Assembly (NCBI GenBank): GCA_002943765.1
Contig: PQWQ01000001.1
Span: 5,057,501-5,121,500 of the forward strand
Length of the DNA: 64,000 bases
DNA from: Psoroptes ovis
Taxonomy: Eukaryota; Arthropoda; Arachnida; Sarcoptiformes; Psoroptidae
Direction of reading: 5' to 3'
The notes under the pieces are model-generated. The model searched no databases and had not been told where the DNA came from. It saw only the letters and a list, made by a program, of their open reading frames with translations. The translations under genes were made by a program, and so were the position numbers. This document shows positions 1 to 12,328 of this stretch, piece by piece (positions within the stretch are counted from its first letter, which is position 1; every line of letters starts with the position of its first letter).

Positions 1-1434
1 GTAAATCCATGTAGTATCCTTAAAAGAACGGATAGACGTTTTGAATGTAACGCAAGATATGATTTCTGGATAATGGAAACAATAAATAAAAATTGCGATA
101 AGATTAATATAACATATGATGACTTTATGGAAGAAAACCGGCGAAGAAAAAGATTTGTTGGAAGTATTTTAAAAGGTACGAAATTCTTATTCGAAAATTA
201 CGATAAGGTATTACATATTGGACAAACGATAGTTGGATTTGTAACTAATTGGTTTGAACGAAAGAAAATAAAGTCATTGAAAGAAACACAAAGAAAACAG
301 CAAGAACAAATCAAGGTTTTAATGAACTCTCAAAAAGAAATATTGAAAGAAATGGTGGACAAGTTGGATAAGATGGGCGAAATACAAATGAACAACAGAA
401 AAACCATGGAAGATTTAATAGATGGTCTACATTATGACCTTATGGTGGGATCACAAATGGTGACTATCAGTCAAAATCTGAAAAAATTCTTTAATGAATT
501 GGCTCGTGGTATAATCCCAATAGAATTTGAATTATTGTTTCCCGGAATCGTTACCTCCGAAGATAAATATGAACAATGGGAATTCGTTGGATGTGATTTG
601 TCATCACATTCCGATTTAATTTTGGAATTTATACAACCTCAACCGTATGACGAATTAATTGTATATGAAAGCCATCCCTTTACTTTATATAAACAACAAG
701 AAGATAAATTTTGTATGTACGAATACAGTGGCCCACGATACATGCTGTATAATCTAGAAAAAGATTGCGTAAAAAGACTCCATTTACATCCTCATCATAA
801 GAAACGTTCAGAAAGTTTTATTATAAATAAACCAACAAGCTGTCAAGAGGATGATGAAATCGAAAAATTATGGGTAAAGAAATTTTGTGAAACAAAATCA
901 AAATTCAATCAAGAAGAACTACAAATTCATTATAACAATAAATTTATTTTTGTATATTGTTACAAACAATTGATAACGATCGAAAACATAACAAGTGAAT
1001 GCGAAAACAAAATTTATAAAATCCCACAGAAGAAGGAGTTTATCGCTGGAAGTTTCCATCACAGACCATCAGTACGCAAAACGCTGGGAAATCATTCATT
1101 CCATTTGTATGAAAACGAATTGATTGGGAAAAACTTATACAGTGGAATTTATAATTATTCGATCCAAACGAAAAACATAGATCAATTACTAGCGGAAATG
1201 AATAATCTTGATGAACCTGAAGAAGATCGTTTTAATAAATGGTTGATGCTTATTCCAACAGGAGTCTGTTTATTGATTATTATCGCTGGTGTACTCATCG
1301 TAATATTGAGAAGGATAAAATTGACAAAGAAGAAGAGAAAAATATTAGAACGATCGCAAGAATTCATCGAGTTGGAAAATCAAGCTAGATCACAAGGATC
1401 AAATAGCCCAGAAGTAGATGATACCGCTGTGTAA
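1..1434 (+). CDS. Envelope-type fusion glycoprotein, 5'-truncated by window edge
   Basis: The frame is open from base 1 to the stop at 1432-1434, so the ATG at 73 is probably internal. A basic cleavage-site-like run RRRKR (nt 139-153) is followed by a hydrophobic stretch starting FVGSILKG, then a long charged helical segment (nt ~240-480) that looks like the first heptad-repeat coiled coil of a class I fusion protein. A Cys-containing ectodomain with N-glycosylation sequons follows. One membrane span starts WLMLIPTG (nt ~1240-1308), with a basic ~40-residue tail behind it. This order matches insect baculovirus F/errantivirus-type Env proteins. The family is inferred from architecture, not from a search. 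A purine tract and LTR-like block directly downstream support a retrovirus-like element. A domesticated host gene or an unrelated one-pass protein remains possible. The frame has no stop or frameshift inside the window. Confidence 0.6.
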   Translation, partial: VNPCSILKRTDRRFECNARYDFWIMETINKNCDKINITYDDFMEENRRRKRFVGSILKGTKFLFENYDKVLHIGQTIVGFVTNWFERKKIKSLKETQRKQQEQIKVLMNSQKEILKEMVDKLDKMGEIQMNNRKTMEDLIDGLHYDLMVGSQMVTISQNLKKFFNELARGIIPIEFELLFPGIVTSEDKYEQWEFVGCDLSSHSDLILEFIQPQPYDELIVYESHPFTLYKQQEDKFCMYEYSGPRYMLYNLEKDCVKRLHLHPHHKKRSESFIINKPTSCQEDDEIEKLWVKKFCETKSKFNQEELQIHYNNKFIFVYCYKQLITIENITSECENKIYKIPQKKEFIAGSFHHRPSVRKTLGNHSFHLYENELIGKNLYSGIYNYSIQTKNIDQLLAEMNNLDEPEEDRFNKWLMLIPTGVCLLIIIAGVLIVILRRIKLTKKKRKILERSQEFIELENQARSQGSNSPEVDDTAV

Positions 1435-1500
1435 ACGAAATTGATGTCAATCCAAAATAAAGTTGCGCTTTTTCACCCCCCCCCCGTATTGTTTTTTTTT

Positions 1501-1510
1501 AGAGGGGAGA
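1501..1510 (+). promoter_or_regulatory. Candidate polypurine tract (plus-strand primer)
   Basis: The all-purine run AGAGGGGAGA follows a T-run and stands immediately before TGTAATAG. Retroviral and LTR-retrotransposon 3' LTRs typically begin with TG right after such a tract. It lies 67 bp after the envelope-type stop codon, the expected place. The assignment rests on position and motif only. Confidence 0.45.
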
Positions 1511-1915
1511 TGTAATAGAAATGGTAGTTATTGATCTAAAGAGATGTTATTTAACATCATTAATTTTTAAATCGTTAGCTTAATGATGATAATGTTTAGC
1601 TGATTACCATATTTGGCAAAAATTCCAATCTAATCACATTGGCTAAACATGCACATCATTATGATTTAAAGTATTCAAAACATCCTCGATTTAATTACCT
1701 TTCTATCACATTCCTTTCTCATAATGTATATATTTTCCGTCATTTTAGTCAAATTTTGTCAATTATTATTCAGTCAGTCGTTATTTTCATCAAATGTTGT
1801 CATTATCATTTTTTATCAATAAATAAAACTTTTACGAAAAAAAAAAAAAACTTGTTGTTGTGTCAAAAATTTATTTCGTGAAAAAAGAAAGTTAAATTCA
1901 ACCAAAATTGCGCTC
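1511..1915 (+). repeat. Putative 3' LTR; right end not fixed
   Basis: The block starts TGTAATAG after the purine tract and contains two overlapping AATAAA signals (1818-1827) followed by a 14-base A-run. A U3-R-like arrangement is therefore possible. The right boundary is a guess, because the 5' LTR lies outside the window and no terminal CA plus target duplication could be verified. The encoded A-run also allows a different reading, namely a retroposed transcript end. Confidence 0.35.
1818..1827 (+). terminator. Polyadenylation signals of the env-type element
   Basis: Overlapping AATAAA hexamers (1818-1823 and 1822-1827) lie about 390 bp after the envelope-type stop. A run of A's begins 10 bases downstream. 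Confidence 0.45.
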
Positions 1916-4900
1916 ACCACCACGTATATCTTATATATGTATAATCATTTTTCCATTAATAATTTTGTCATTTATAAATAATTTGATTACAATTTTAGTG
2001 TGTTCATTTCTTCTTATTTTTTTTTGTTTGTCTATTTTTTACTATCACTACCAATGATGACGATCGATTGCGATCGTTGAATAAAGATTATTGCTTGCCC
2101 AATATTATAAGTATCGATACTGGATAATAAACATTTTTTATTATCGTCATTTTATTTCTAGCCATAATGCCATTAGTCTGTAACATATTCCATTTATTTT
2201 TATTTATAGATCATTAATAATCATAATTATGGCGATAATAATCAATTTGATAATTGATGTTTTCGCTGGTTGTTTGAAATCAATGGAATCAAATCTATCA
2301 AGAAATTATTTCTGCCAACAAATTCAGCCTTAGCGAGTCAAATTGAATTGATTCATTCATTTTTTTTTACCCGAAAGTCATCGATTTTCAATTGTTTAAA
2401 TTGAACACACTTGAATTGTCGAATAAGCGTAAGGTGTCGACAATTGTAATGTATCGATTGGGGGACCAAAATAACGTCAAATTTATCAGATAATTGAATT
2501 CTCTTGTTGAAAACTGGTGAAAATTTTTCATGGATGAATTTTTTTTTTTTTGCTTTTGGTCTATTTATTTATTTACACATTTTTTTTGATGATTTTGCAT
2601 CGATTTTTGTTTTGCCGAGATGCGCATCAATGATTTTCAATGAAAATATTGAATGAGAATTATCAAATTTGTATTATTTATATTTCAAATAAGAAAACAG
2701 AAATGTTTGACTGTTAGATGCAAAAACTGAGGCATTAAAGCAAAAAAAAATCTTGCATTTTTTTTCCACATTCAAAATCAATGATCATAAATGTATTTAC
2801 AGCCAAAACTGATTTTCGATAATTTGAAATTGAAAAATTCAAATCAATTGATCGAATCAATTGAATTCAAACATCAAACACAAACACGCCGGACATATTT
2901 TTCAAACTATATTTTTTGAATTTTCAAAGAGTCATTCAACAGTAAATTTGATATTTTTATTTCTTTTAAATTTCTGATTGTCATTTTTGAAAAATATAAT
3001 TATTTTTATATTTTTCCATTGATCAAATACAAATGACCAGCTGAAAAAAAAAATAAATAAATAAAAATTTAAATAATAATAATAATAATGAATGATCCAT
3101 GTGTTAATGCAATGAAAAATGTTGTTTTTTAATTTAAATTAAAAACAAAATAATTATAAATTCTATTCAAAATTCCTTTTAATTCATTAATTTCATCATG
3201 GTTGAATTTTGAAAATATGAACATCATCATTCATCATACAGCTGCTGCTGTCGTAAAGTTATCATTTAATTTGAACAATCACAAACTTTCATTTTTTGAA
3301 AAAAAATGAATTATACGACCAATGAACTTGAAATAATGATGACAGCATCGAATTAAAAAATTAAATTAATTCATATTTTACTGCTTAGACAAAAAAAGAA
3401 TCAAAATTCATATTCCGATCATTCAGAGTACGATATTGTGCAATGTTTTTGCAGTGCAGAATCTTTGCTAGTAACTTTGTACTTACTTTGACTACTGATT
3501 ATGATGATCATCATCGAATCGTTTGTAGTAATATATATGGTGCATTATTGTATAGTTATTTCGACTTATTCAAAATTAGAAAAAATATATATAAATCAAC
3601 ATTACTGGAACTCGAACGCAGACACACACTCGTAGACACACTTAAATTAAAATTATTGTTGTTTTTGCAAAAAGCTAAAATTCATTGTTTGGTTCCACCG
3701 CCACCACCACCACCAACATTGCCATTGTTGAAATCAACATCATTGACGCCGACAATGATGTTGATGATGATCATTCGACTTTATTCTATCCGAAACACTT
3801 CGACATACACACACGAGCATATACACAATTGAAATATTGTCATGTTTTATTATTTTATTTTTTCTGTTTTTCTGTTTTTTTATTACTTTCCAAAAGTCTT
3901 CATACACAATTCGATTCAATCGAAGAAATTGTTCAATGATCATATCGCCAGAAACATCGAACATCCGTTTAAAATAATTATTTTTATTATTATTATTTGT
4001 TTAATTCTCATAAATTCTCTAATAACATATATATATATCGAAGTGATTTTCCCAAATGATTTTCGGATTCGAATCGACGATTTTGTCATTTTTTTTGCAA
4101 AGAATCAACATAGTACAGAATCAGTACAACAAAACTGATGATCAGTACCAAAATACACCAAACGTTCAATGTGTTTGTTGCCACACACACACATAGCCTT
4201 ACACACTCGCCGACACACACACACACACACCAACACACATGATATTAGCATCATTCAATGGCAAAAAATCAATGTTAATTTTGCCATTGAATTTTTTCGT
4301 CTAATTTACACTTGATTCATTCAAAAAAAAAAAAAAAAAAAATGCATGAAATATCAATAATTTCTTTAATATTTTCAATGATTATTTCTCCAATTTTTTG
4401 ATGAATGAATCAAATGGAAATGAATCAATGGAATGAATGTGAATGTGAAAAACTAAAGTTTTCTTGTACGGATGCAAATTGCAAAAGGTTTTATCTTATT
4501 CAATATTATTGTATTCATTTTTTTCAAATGTATATTCAAAACGTAAATGTGTTTTCAAAACGTAATGTGTTTCCAATTTTCATAATTTCAAGAAAAATTG
4601 TACATTTTATATCATTTTACATAATATTTGAATAATATTTAAATAATAATAATTCACGTTTTGATGATGAAATCATTTTCAACAAAATCATTATCATCAA
4701 ATATCATCATCATCGACGAACGACTGGAATGAAATGAAATGAAAAAAAAAAATTTTGTTTCCTGCTTTTCGGTAAAAAGTAATAAGAAGAAAATAAGAAA
4801 ATGTTCAAATATCATTTCCAATTCAATTCAATGTCTGTGCGTGTGTCTAAGTGTGTGTGTTAATGATGTTTAATGATCATGTTTGATATATGTTGTTTGA

Positions 4901-6437
4901 TGAAAAATGAATGGTTATGGTTGTGTCTTTTGAACATTGAGTTACTACTGAGACACTGTCACCATAAGTCGTCAGCAGCAGCAGCATCATCCACCGACAT
5001 CATCGACAGTGTTTGTTTGTTGAAAATTTCAAAAATTTCGTAAATTTTTGAAACAAACATATTCACTTTATCATTGAAACAACACATTTGTTGAAGCCAT
5101 ATATTTTTCACAGTCATTTCATTCTTGTGAATTTTCCATATGTGTTTTAATGTGTTTTTTTTCTACTTTAAAAGAATTCTTCAAAAATAATTCTTCTTCA
5201 AACAAACAAACAACAACAATATTCATAATAATAATAATATGATCATATCATATTGTGATTGTGTTATCATCATCAATTTTTGAATTCGTGTATGTATTTG
5301 TATATCTGTATATTTGCATTCGTTCATTCATTGAATCATTCATTCGCATTCAATGCAATTCATGCACCAGCGAATGATAATAATAACCAACAACAGCAAC
5401 CATTATTATCCATTGAATGATAATAATGATAATAACAAATAATAATAATAATAAATGGATGAATGATTTGATTTTATTTTTTTAAAAAAATATTTTTTTC
5501 TCTCTCTCGTTCCATTGTGTTATTATTATCAAATGTATTTATTTTATTTTAAAGTAAAATCATATTCAAATAATGTTATTTTTTCATTTTTAAAATGTGA
5601 AATTCAACATAAAAGAAAATATTCTACGGCAAACAATATTTCCAAAAGAAGAAGAAGAAGAAATAATTCATTTCGTCTAAAAAAATAATGCTTCAAAAAT
5701 GTGATGCTTAGACAAATGTGATGAAACACAATTTTGAAACGACTTAACTGAAACAATTGAATACTTAAAACTCATTAAATTGTCATTGAAATGATCATAA
5801 ATTTTCCTCAAGAATAATTGTTTTAAATGGTGATTTTGTTATAAATTCCGTATGAATAATATTCTACGACAATTTAAATCCTTATCATCACGATCATCAT
5901 TATCATTGTACAAATTCTAAGAAATTTAATTCGAGCATCAGTTCGAAAGCCGTGAATCCTAATTCATCCAAACACACTTTAAAAATACAAACATTAAATC
6001 CATCAAATTATTATTTTGTCATTTATTGCCATCATCAATTTTAAGGGTTTTTTTTTTGGGTCGAAATTTTGAAATATTTCAACGAATGACAATTTAGATA
6101 ATTTTTAAAATCAGTGATTCATAAATGAATGATTCAATTTCATTTTTCATTTTTCATCATTTTTCATTTGATTTCAGTTAAAATCAAATAAAATTTTTTA
6201 AATTTTATTTCATCCAAGAATCTCGGTAAGTATTTTTATTTAAACTTTCATCATTATTCTCATAATATTAAATACTCCGAGCGACTAAACATTTATTATT
6301 AATATTTTATTATTAATATTTATGTATTTTTCATAATTCTATAACTTGCGGGCAATTTGATTGCTGTTTTTTTTGTTTGGTATTTCGGGTAATTTTTTTT
6401 TTATTATTTCATTTTATTTGTTCTGAGAAAAGAAATA
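1916..6437. other. AT-rich non-coding stretch, no gene recognised
   Basis: No ORF here shows domain-like composition. The longer frames (for example 3443-3832 and 3842-4138) are low-complexity and overlap on both strands. The stretch holds CA-rich microsatellite near 4180-4240, short AAT and TTC runs, and A/T homopolymers. It may be intergenic or part of a 5' intron of the exchanger gene downstream. Confidence 0.6.
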
Positions 6438-6519
6438 TTTGGTTGTCCGAAAAGTTCTGGCCAATTTTCATGAGCAACTTTATTGTGATTAAGCGAAATG
6501 AACTTTTCGGACGACCTAA
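6438..6519. mobile_element. Mariner-type palindromic MITE, copy 1 (subfamily 1)
   Basis: An 82-bp near-palindrome with ends TTTGGTTGTCCGAAAAGTT and AACTTTTCGGACGACCTAA. TA flanks both sides (6436-6437 and 6520-6521), as expected for Tc1/mariner insertion. The interior carries the GATTAAGCGAAATGAAC motif of subfamily 1. Confidence 0.8.
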
Positions 6520-6629
6520 TAAAATAAATAAAAAAAATATTTATGTTCATCTCGAAAACTAATACACACAAACGAACAATACAATAGTCATAATTAATTC
6601 ATTTTTTTTTTTTTTTTTTGAAAATATTA

Positions 6630-6711
6630 TTAGGTTGTCCCATAAGTTTTTGCCGTTTTTCGAATGAAAAAAAAACTTTAAAAAACGACAATAACTTATG
6701 GGACAACCTAA
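6630..6711. mobile_element. Mariner-type palindromic MITE, copy 2 (subfamily 2)
   Basis: An 82-bp hairpin with ends TTAGGTTGTCCCATAAGTT and AACTTATGGGACAACCTAA, which match perfectly. TA duplication is at 6628-6629 and 6712-6713. The interior is an A-rich loop between CCG and CGACAATAACTT arms, typical of subfamily 2. Confidence 0.85.
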
Positions 6712-7394
6712 TATTATTATTATTATTAAATATTACCCAATTGAAATTGAATGAATGAATGAATGAATTGAATTGAATTGAATTGAATTGAATTGATAGT
6801 TGAATTGGTTTTCAATTGAAAACTGGAAAATAGATATCTATTATCCCTCAATTGAAATCCATCGAAAATGGAATCGAAAAATAGACCAAAATCAAACGAT
6901 TCAATTGTGAATGGAATCAAGAAAAGTACCGAAATAAAAAAACTAATTTAAACTATCCAAAAAAAAAAAAAAAAAAACTAATAATATTGATGATTATTAG
7001 CTTTTTATTATTATTCAATTTTGTATTTGTATATGTATGTGTGTTTGTGTATCAAATATTTATTTATCTTTATCTTTGTATCTTTGTATTTGTTATTCGT
7101 ATTATTGTTTATTCAATCATTTTCATATTGATGAAATTGAACACATTGATGAAATGAAGACACGCTCACCAATATTCCATTTGAATGATTATTATTTATT
7201 TTTTTTATATCTATTTTATTTATTTATTTATGTATTAATCGTTTGATTATTGATAATATATTTTTGTGATGATTATGTATTCAATTCACACGCATCTGAT
7301 CTATCCAAAAACACCAACAATTTCAAATTTTGATGGAATTTTTGATGTGTTTTTGTTTAGTGAGAATTGCTTTTTCTCATGACTACTGTGTTCA

Positions 7395-7570
7395 AGGTTT
7401 TCTCTCACATTGAGAATTTCTCCGGTAGATTTCAGAGGTGCGAAGGTTCAAACCTTATATCTTCACAGGTTTCTCGCTTCATGGGCTTCGAAATTGTCCA
7501 TCAGAATATTCAAGATTTGCAATCGGCTTCTCCTAAGTGCATTTTCTTCGTCGAATTCAAATTGTATACG
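7395..7570 (-). pseudogene. Possible coding fossil, family unknown
   Basis: This block is clearly less AT-rich than its surroundings. On the minus strand one frame reads about 35 residues of ordinary composition (contains FEFDEENALRRSRLQILN) before a stop, and a second short open stretch follows. There is no start, splice context or recognisable family. It could be a decayed exon or transposon remnant. Confidence 0.25.
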
Positions 7571-7712
7571 AGAATATCATTATTTTTTCGTACATTTGTA
7601 ATGAAATTTTTTTGATTAATTCAAATGAATTTCTTGGGAAGAAATTCTCATATTTTTCCCAATATTTTCCTTGAAAATTGATTATGATTTAATTTTTTTT
7701 CTTATATTTGTA

Positions 7713-7792
7713 TTTGGTTGTCCCATAAATTCTTGCCGTTTTTAAAATTTCTTTTCATTTGAAAAACGACAAGAACTTATGGGACAACCTAA
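7713..7792. mobile_element. Mariner-type palindromic MITE, copy 3 (subfamily 2)
   Basis: An 80-bp hairpin with ends TTTGGTTGTCCCATAAATTC and GAACTTATGGGACAACCTAA. TA flanks both ends (7711-7712 and 7793-7794). Confidence 0.82.
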
Positions 7793-8409
7793 TATTTCTG
7801 TATTTTTTTTTTTATTATTCCTTTTTCATTACAATTTCAATTTCAATTTCAATTTTTCTTTTTACTTTGCAAACAAACAAACAAACAAACAAACGAAATT
7901 TTTCTCTGGTTTCTTTCAACTATTTTATTTCTATTTTAAAATCACAAAGAAATGACGTCAAATTTCGTGCAAATTTCGACAATGCAACAGCAAATTTGAT
8001 ATTTTTTTCAATGCAAACAAATGAATCAGCCGAATAACAAACATAATCGGATATATTTTTTCTGCATTTTTTTTTCTTTATAAACATTTTTACTTAATTT
8101 TGTTACATTTTTTTCTTCTTTATGGAAGGAAAAAAATGTATTTAAATGTACATAAATATAAGCATAAAATATTATCAATCAAAATCATTCCTGTTTACAT
8201 ATAAGAGAAATATGTGTGTGTGTGTGTGTACTTTTATAATATTTCTAAAAATAATTCAACAGGAAAACAAAAAAAAAAAAAAAAATAAATTCCGTAGTCA
8301 TTTAATTAAATTATTTGAATGCACATACACACACACATGCACACGTTTGATTGATTGATTGAAAATATATGTTAAGAAATTGGAATTTGAAAATACATTT
8401 ATGTATGTA

Positions 8410-8489
8410 TTAGGTTGTTCGATAAGTTCTTGCCGATTTTCCAATGATTTTCTACGATATAACCAGCAAGAACTTATGGGACAACTCAA
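8410..8489. mobile_element. Mariner-type palindromic MITE, copy 4 (subfamily 3)
   Basis: An 80-bp hairpin with ends TTAGGTTGTTCGATAAGTTC and GAACTTATGGGACAACTCAA. The core is ATTTTCTACGATATAACC, the subfamily 3 signature. TA lies on both sides (8408-8409 and 8490-8491). Confidence 0.82.
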
Positions 8490-8605
8490 TATTTTTTTCG
8501 ATGAAATTCATAAAAATCAATGATTGTATATTTGCTCAGTAATTCAAAGATTCTGCGCTCGAAAATTCAAATAGTTTGAAAATTCCAATTTGAAATTATT
8601 ATTTT

Positions 8606-8607
<2 letters not shown>

Positions 8608-8690
<83 letters not shown>
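8608..8690. repeat. (GA)n microsatellite
   Basis: About 41 uninterrupted GA dinucleotides. This is a purine/pyrimidine asymmetric tract of the kind that can adopt triplex structure. Confidence 0.95.
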
Positions 8691-8691
<1 letters not shown>

Positions 8692-10573
8692 AAGAGTTTA
8701 ATTAATTTTTTTACCTTTCATTTTTTTTCATTGATTTAATATACGATAATTAAATAATAATTATATTTCTCTGGTGAATGTGAATTCAAATGTAAATTTT
8801 TTCAATTTTTCAAATATTTTCATTTGCATATCCTGGACACTGAATAAATACTTGAAATAATTGATTTTTAATTGAAAAAAATTTGTTGAATAATTTAATA
8901 ATTATGAAAGTGTTTTCGAGTGTGTAGAATTGTCGATATTGATTTCATTGATCTCAATCATGTTAAACAAAGAAATTTGATAGCATTGAAATGACAAAAT
9001 TTTTGGTAAATTAAAAGTATTATGGCGTTGTTTCCGATTATAATTTTCAATTTCATTGAATTTTGAAAAAAAAACGAGTAAATATTAACGGTAATTTATT
9101 GTTATCCTTTGACAATTATTATTGAAATTATTACAATTTCTTCAAGTACAAAAAATGTAAATAAATAAATTACGATCGACATTTGACTATTGATTGCTTT
9201 AATAAGAGTTTGAATTTTTTAAATAATAATAATACAAAAAAATCAAACTTCTTGAAAAAAAAATGAGAAAAATTGATATTCAATACAAGTTTTCTATTAT
9301 TTCAAGTTATATAATCAACACAATTCAAAGCCAGCAATTCGCGAAATCAATATCGTTGTTTTTCATTCATTTGATCAATAATTTTTAAATTACCAGATTC
9401 TTTGGAAAAATTACAAAATGAATTGATTTCTTCTTCATGATTTTTTTTCCAATTTTTTCAAGTGATCTTCAGTCAATAAGAGTAAGAGAGCGTAAGAGAT
9501 GATCTAAGAAAAAGTTTTCAAAATTTTCATTTGAAATGAATTTGATTTTTAATTTGTTAGTTTATGAGTGTGTTTATGTTTGTCTTGGTACTCTATTACA
9601 CATTATCATGTCCATCGATTTAGGAACATTATTGAAAATGTCATGAATGTAAGAATATGTGAATTTAAGTGCTTGAATTTGAGCATCAAATACTTGAATC
9701 ATTCATTTATTATTACATCATTATGTTGTTCATTCATTCATTCATTTATTTATCTAATTTATGTTTTAATTATTAAATTAATTACAATTTTTTTTTTTTC
9801 AAAGAGATTTGATTTTCATTGAAGAAAATGAGATTTTTTTGTTTTTCGGAATTTTTTTTCTCCCATATTAAATGATGCGATCAAAGTCATTATAATTTGC
9901 AAAAAAAAAAATCATTAAAAAACAATCATTAAATCTAAGAAGAAAATATATGTAATATAGAATCGCTGATCGATTTCTTATTTTGCTCGTTCGAAAAAAA
10001 AACAAAATAACAAAATAATTTATTTAATCAATTAATTTCAAATCATCAAATGTTATTGATTAATATTTGACCATTATTATTGTTATTATTATTATTATTT
10101 TGGAAATTTTTTTTTATGGGGTAAGTTTAATGTATTTTAAATTCGATTGATTTTTTTGAAAACAATTCTGACAATTGAAATGAACAATAATAACAATTGC
10201 AAAGCAAAAGAAATAAAATCATTAATTTTAAATTTCAACAATTCATCATTCAGTTTGTTAAGGTTGCACAATAATTCGTACATTTTCTTTTCTGAATTCT
10301 TGAAAATAAGCATTTTGTTATACATTTTGACTTAAATTCAAATAATTCAAATAATCGGAAATTTATTTTTTTTAAATCGTTAAATTGATCGATTTATTCT
10401 TCGCTTTGAATTCAGTCATTGAATCGAATTGAATTGAATTTTATTTAAATTTCATAGAAAATGATTCTGAACGAAATCACGGTGACAACCTTCTTGAATC
10501 ACGGTGAAAACAAATTGCCAAATACATTTTCAAAAATAAAACTATCGAAATTAAAGAAATAGGATAAAAAATA

Positions 10574-10655
10574 TTTGGTTGTCCTCATAAGTTCTTGTCA
10601 TTTTTCGAATAGAAAAAAAATTTAAAAAACGGCAAGAACTTATGGGACAACCTAA
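10574..10655. mobile_element. Mariner-type palindromic MITE, copy 5 (subfamily 2)
   Basis: An 82-bp hairpin with ends TTTGGTTGTCCTCATAAGTT and AACTTATGGGACAACCTAA around an A-rich centre. TA flanks both ends (10572-10573 and 10656-10657). Confidence 0.82.
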
Positions 10656-10893
10656 TACATAATTACTTTACCTGTATTTGTCCCCAAATGTGTATCTAAA
10701 TTACAAAGATATTAATACGATTATTTTTATTATTATTATTATTAGTAATATTCCTATGACAATAATAATAATGATGAAAAAAATAAATAAATAAATGATT
10801 TAATAAATGAAAATTGGGTGAAATTCATTGTTTGAATGATTAAATCATTGTATGGAAATATTTTTCCAAGTATTTGAGATAAGCTTAAAAACA

Positions 10894-10971
10894 TTAGCTT
10901 GTCCGTAAAGTTCTGATCGATTTTCATAAACAACTCCATTCGATTAAGCCGGATCAACTTTTCGGAATAGG
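10894..10971. mobile_element. Degenerate mariner-type MITE, copy 6 (subfamily 1)
   Basis: The left end TTAGCTTGTCCGTAAAGTTC and interior CGATTAAGCCGGATCAACTT match subfamily 1. The right end decays after CTTTTCGG, so the boundary is approximate and the TA duplication is lost. Confidence 0.6.
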
Positions 10972-12092
10972 TGGAAAATAATTTTGAAAGATGAAGCGAA
11001 AGCTTTACAATTAGCCTACGAATATTCTGAAAATATTTATTAATTCATTTATTTGGGGAATATTTCATTATTTTTTCATTAATTTTCTATTTTTGCCTGA
11101 GAAAATGAATTTTTGATTGAAATTTCTTGCCTTATTACCATATACAACATTAATATGATAATAATAATAATGATGACACATTATTCATATGCATAAAGCA
11201 TTTCCAAACATATCTTACGCCATAATTATTTGACATATTTCATATTTGAGTCAATTTCTTCCTCTTCAATTTTTTTTTAAGGGTCCTTAATTTATTTAAG
11301 TCAATTTTTCGTATATAAAAAAGCATTGAAAATCTTGAGAATAATATTTTCTTGAAGAAATATTCTTGAATTAATCTTTGTTAAATAAATATAATTATGT
11401 AATAAATTATGACAGAAATTTTGTCATAATCAACAGAAAATGTCTTCGATATTCAAGTAAGAACATTGATGACTAAAATACCCGAACAAATGTCTCCAAT
11501 TCAAGAATAAGTGATTTTAAGGGTTTTCAATCTTCAATATATTGAAGTTTGAATGTCTTTGATTCGATGTGTAATCTATAAACATTAAAAACATTAAAGT
11601 TTTCTATCTATTAAGCTATCTATCTATCTTTCTTAAGCTAGATGGTTATATAATCTCTTTGATTTTATTTTTTTTTTAATTTTTCTAAACAAAATAAAAT
11701 CTTTAAGTCATTTCATTTATTTTTCGCCATACTTTCAATCAACTTTGAAACTGATTGGATTTAAGAGGGGGAATTTATTCCTTTATTTTGATTTCAGAAT
11801 AAAAAATTGTGATATTTATTTCAAAATTTTCAATTGTTTCAATTTTGAATCACAGAACATTCAATGAAAATCTCAATCTATTTCAATTTCTCTGATTAGC
11901 ATCACTGATTAAATTGTCAAAATTATTCTTCTTTTATTTCAGTGTTTTTTTCGTGCTGAAAAATGAAATTTTCTCGCTCTGTTTTTTTTTTTGTCTCTCG
12001 AATCCAATCCAAAAATAGAAAACTTGAAAATTGAATTTATTCTGAGCTCCGACAAAAAAAAATCGAAAAATGCTGCAAGAAATATAAGGCAA

Positions 12093-12164
<72 letters not shown>
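12093..12164. repeat. (AAT)n microsatellite abutting a MITE
   Basis: About 24 AAT units, ending at the TA target site of the palindromic element that begins at 12166. Confidence 0.9.
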
Positions 12165-12165
<1 letters not shown>

Positions 12166-12166
<1 letters not shown>

Positions 12167-12328
12167 AAGGCTAAAAGTTTTAATTCAGAGTTTTCGAATT
12201 AAATTTCGTAGTTTTGAAAATTGAATTTCATTGTTTTATAGTTCGATATTAGATTCAAAATTACGAAAAACAATTTAAAAACTTTGAAAATCAATTTTAA
12301 AATCTCGAATCTAAAACTTTAAACCCTG
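12166..12328. mobile_element. Second palindromic MITE family (CAGGGTTTTAA type), copy 1
   Basis: A 163-bp element whose left end CAAGGCTAAAAGTTTTAATTC pairs with the right end read in reverse (CAGGGTTTAAAGTTTTAGATTC). TA flanks both ends (12164-12165 and 12329-12330). Related copies lie at 47499 and 53110. The TA target suggests a Tc1/mariner-superfamily source. Confidence 0.65.

Noticed and set aside
3443..4138. Cluster of overlapping ORFs of 74-129 residues
   Set aside because: They overlap on both strands, are Phe/Ile/Ser-rich with CCACCACCA and TTATTT repeats, and show no splice or domain context.
11991..12224. 77-residue ORF with poly-Asn
   Set aside because: It is the AAT microsatellite plus the edge of a MITE read in frame.
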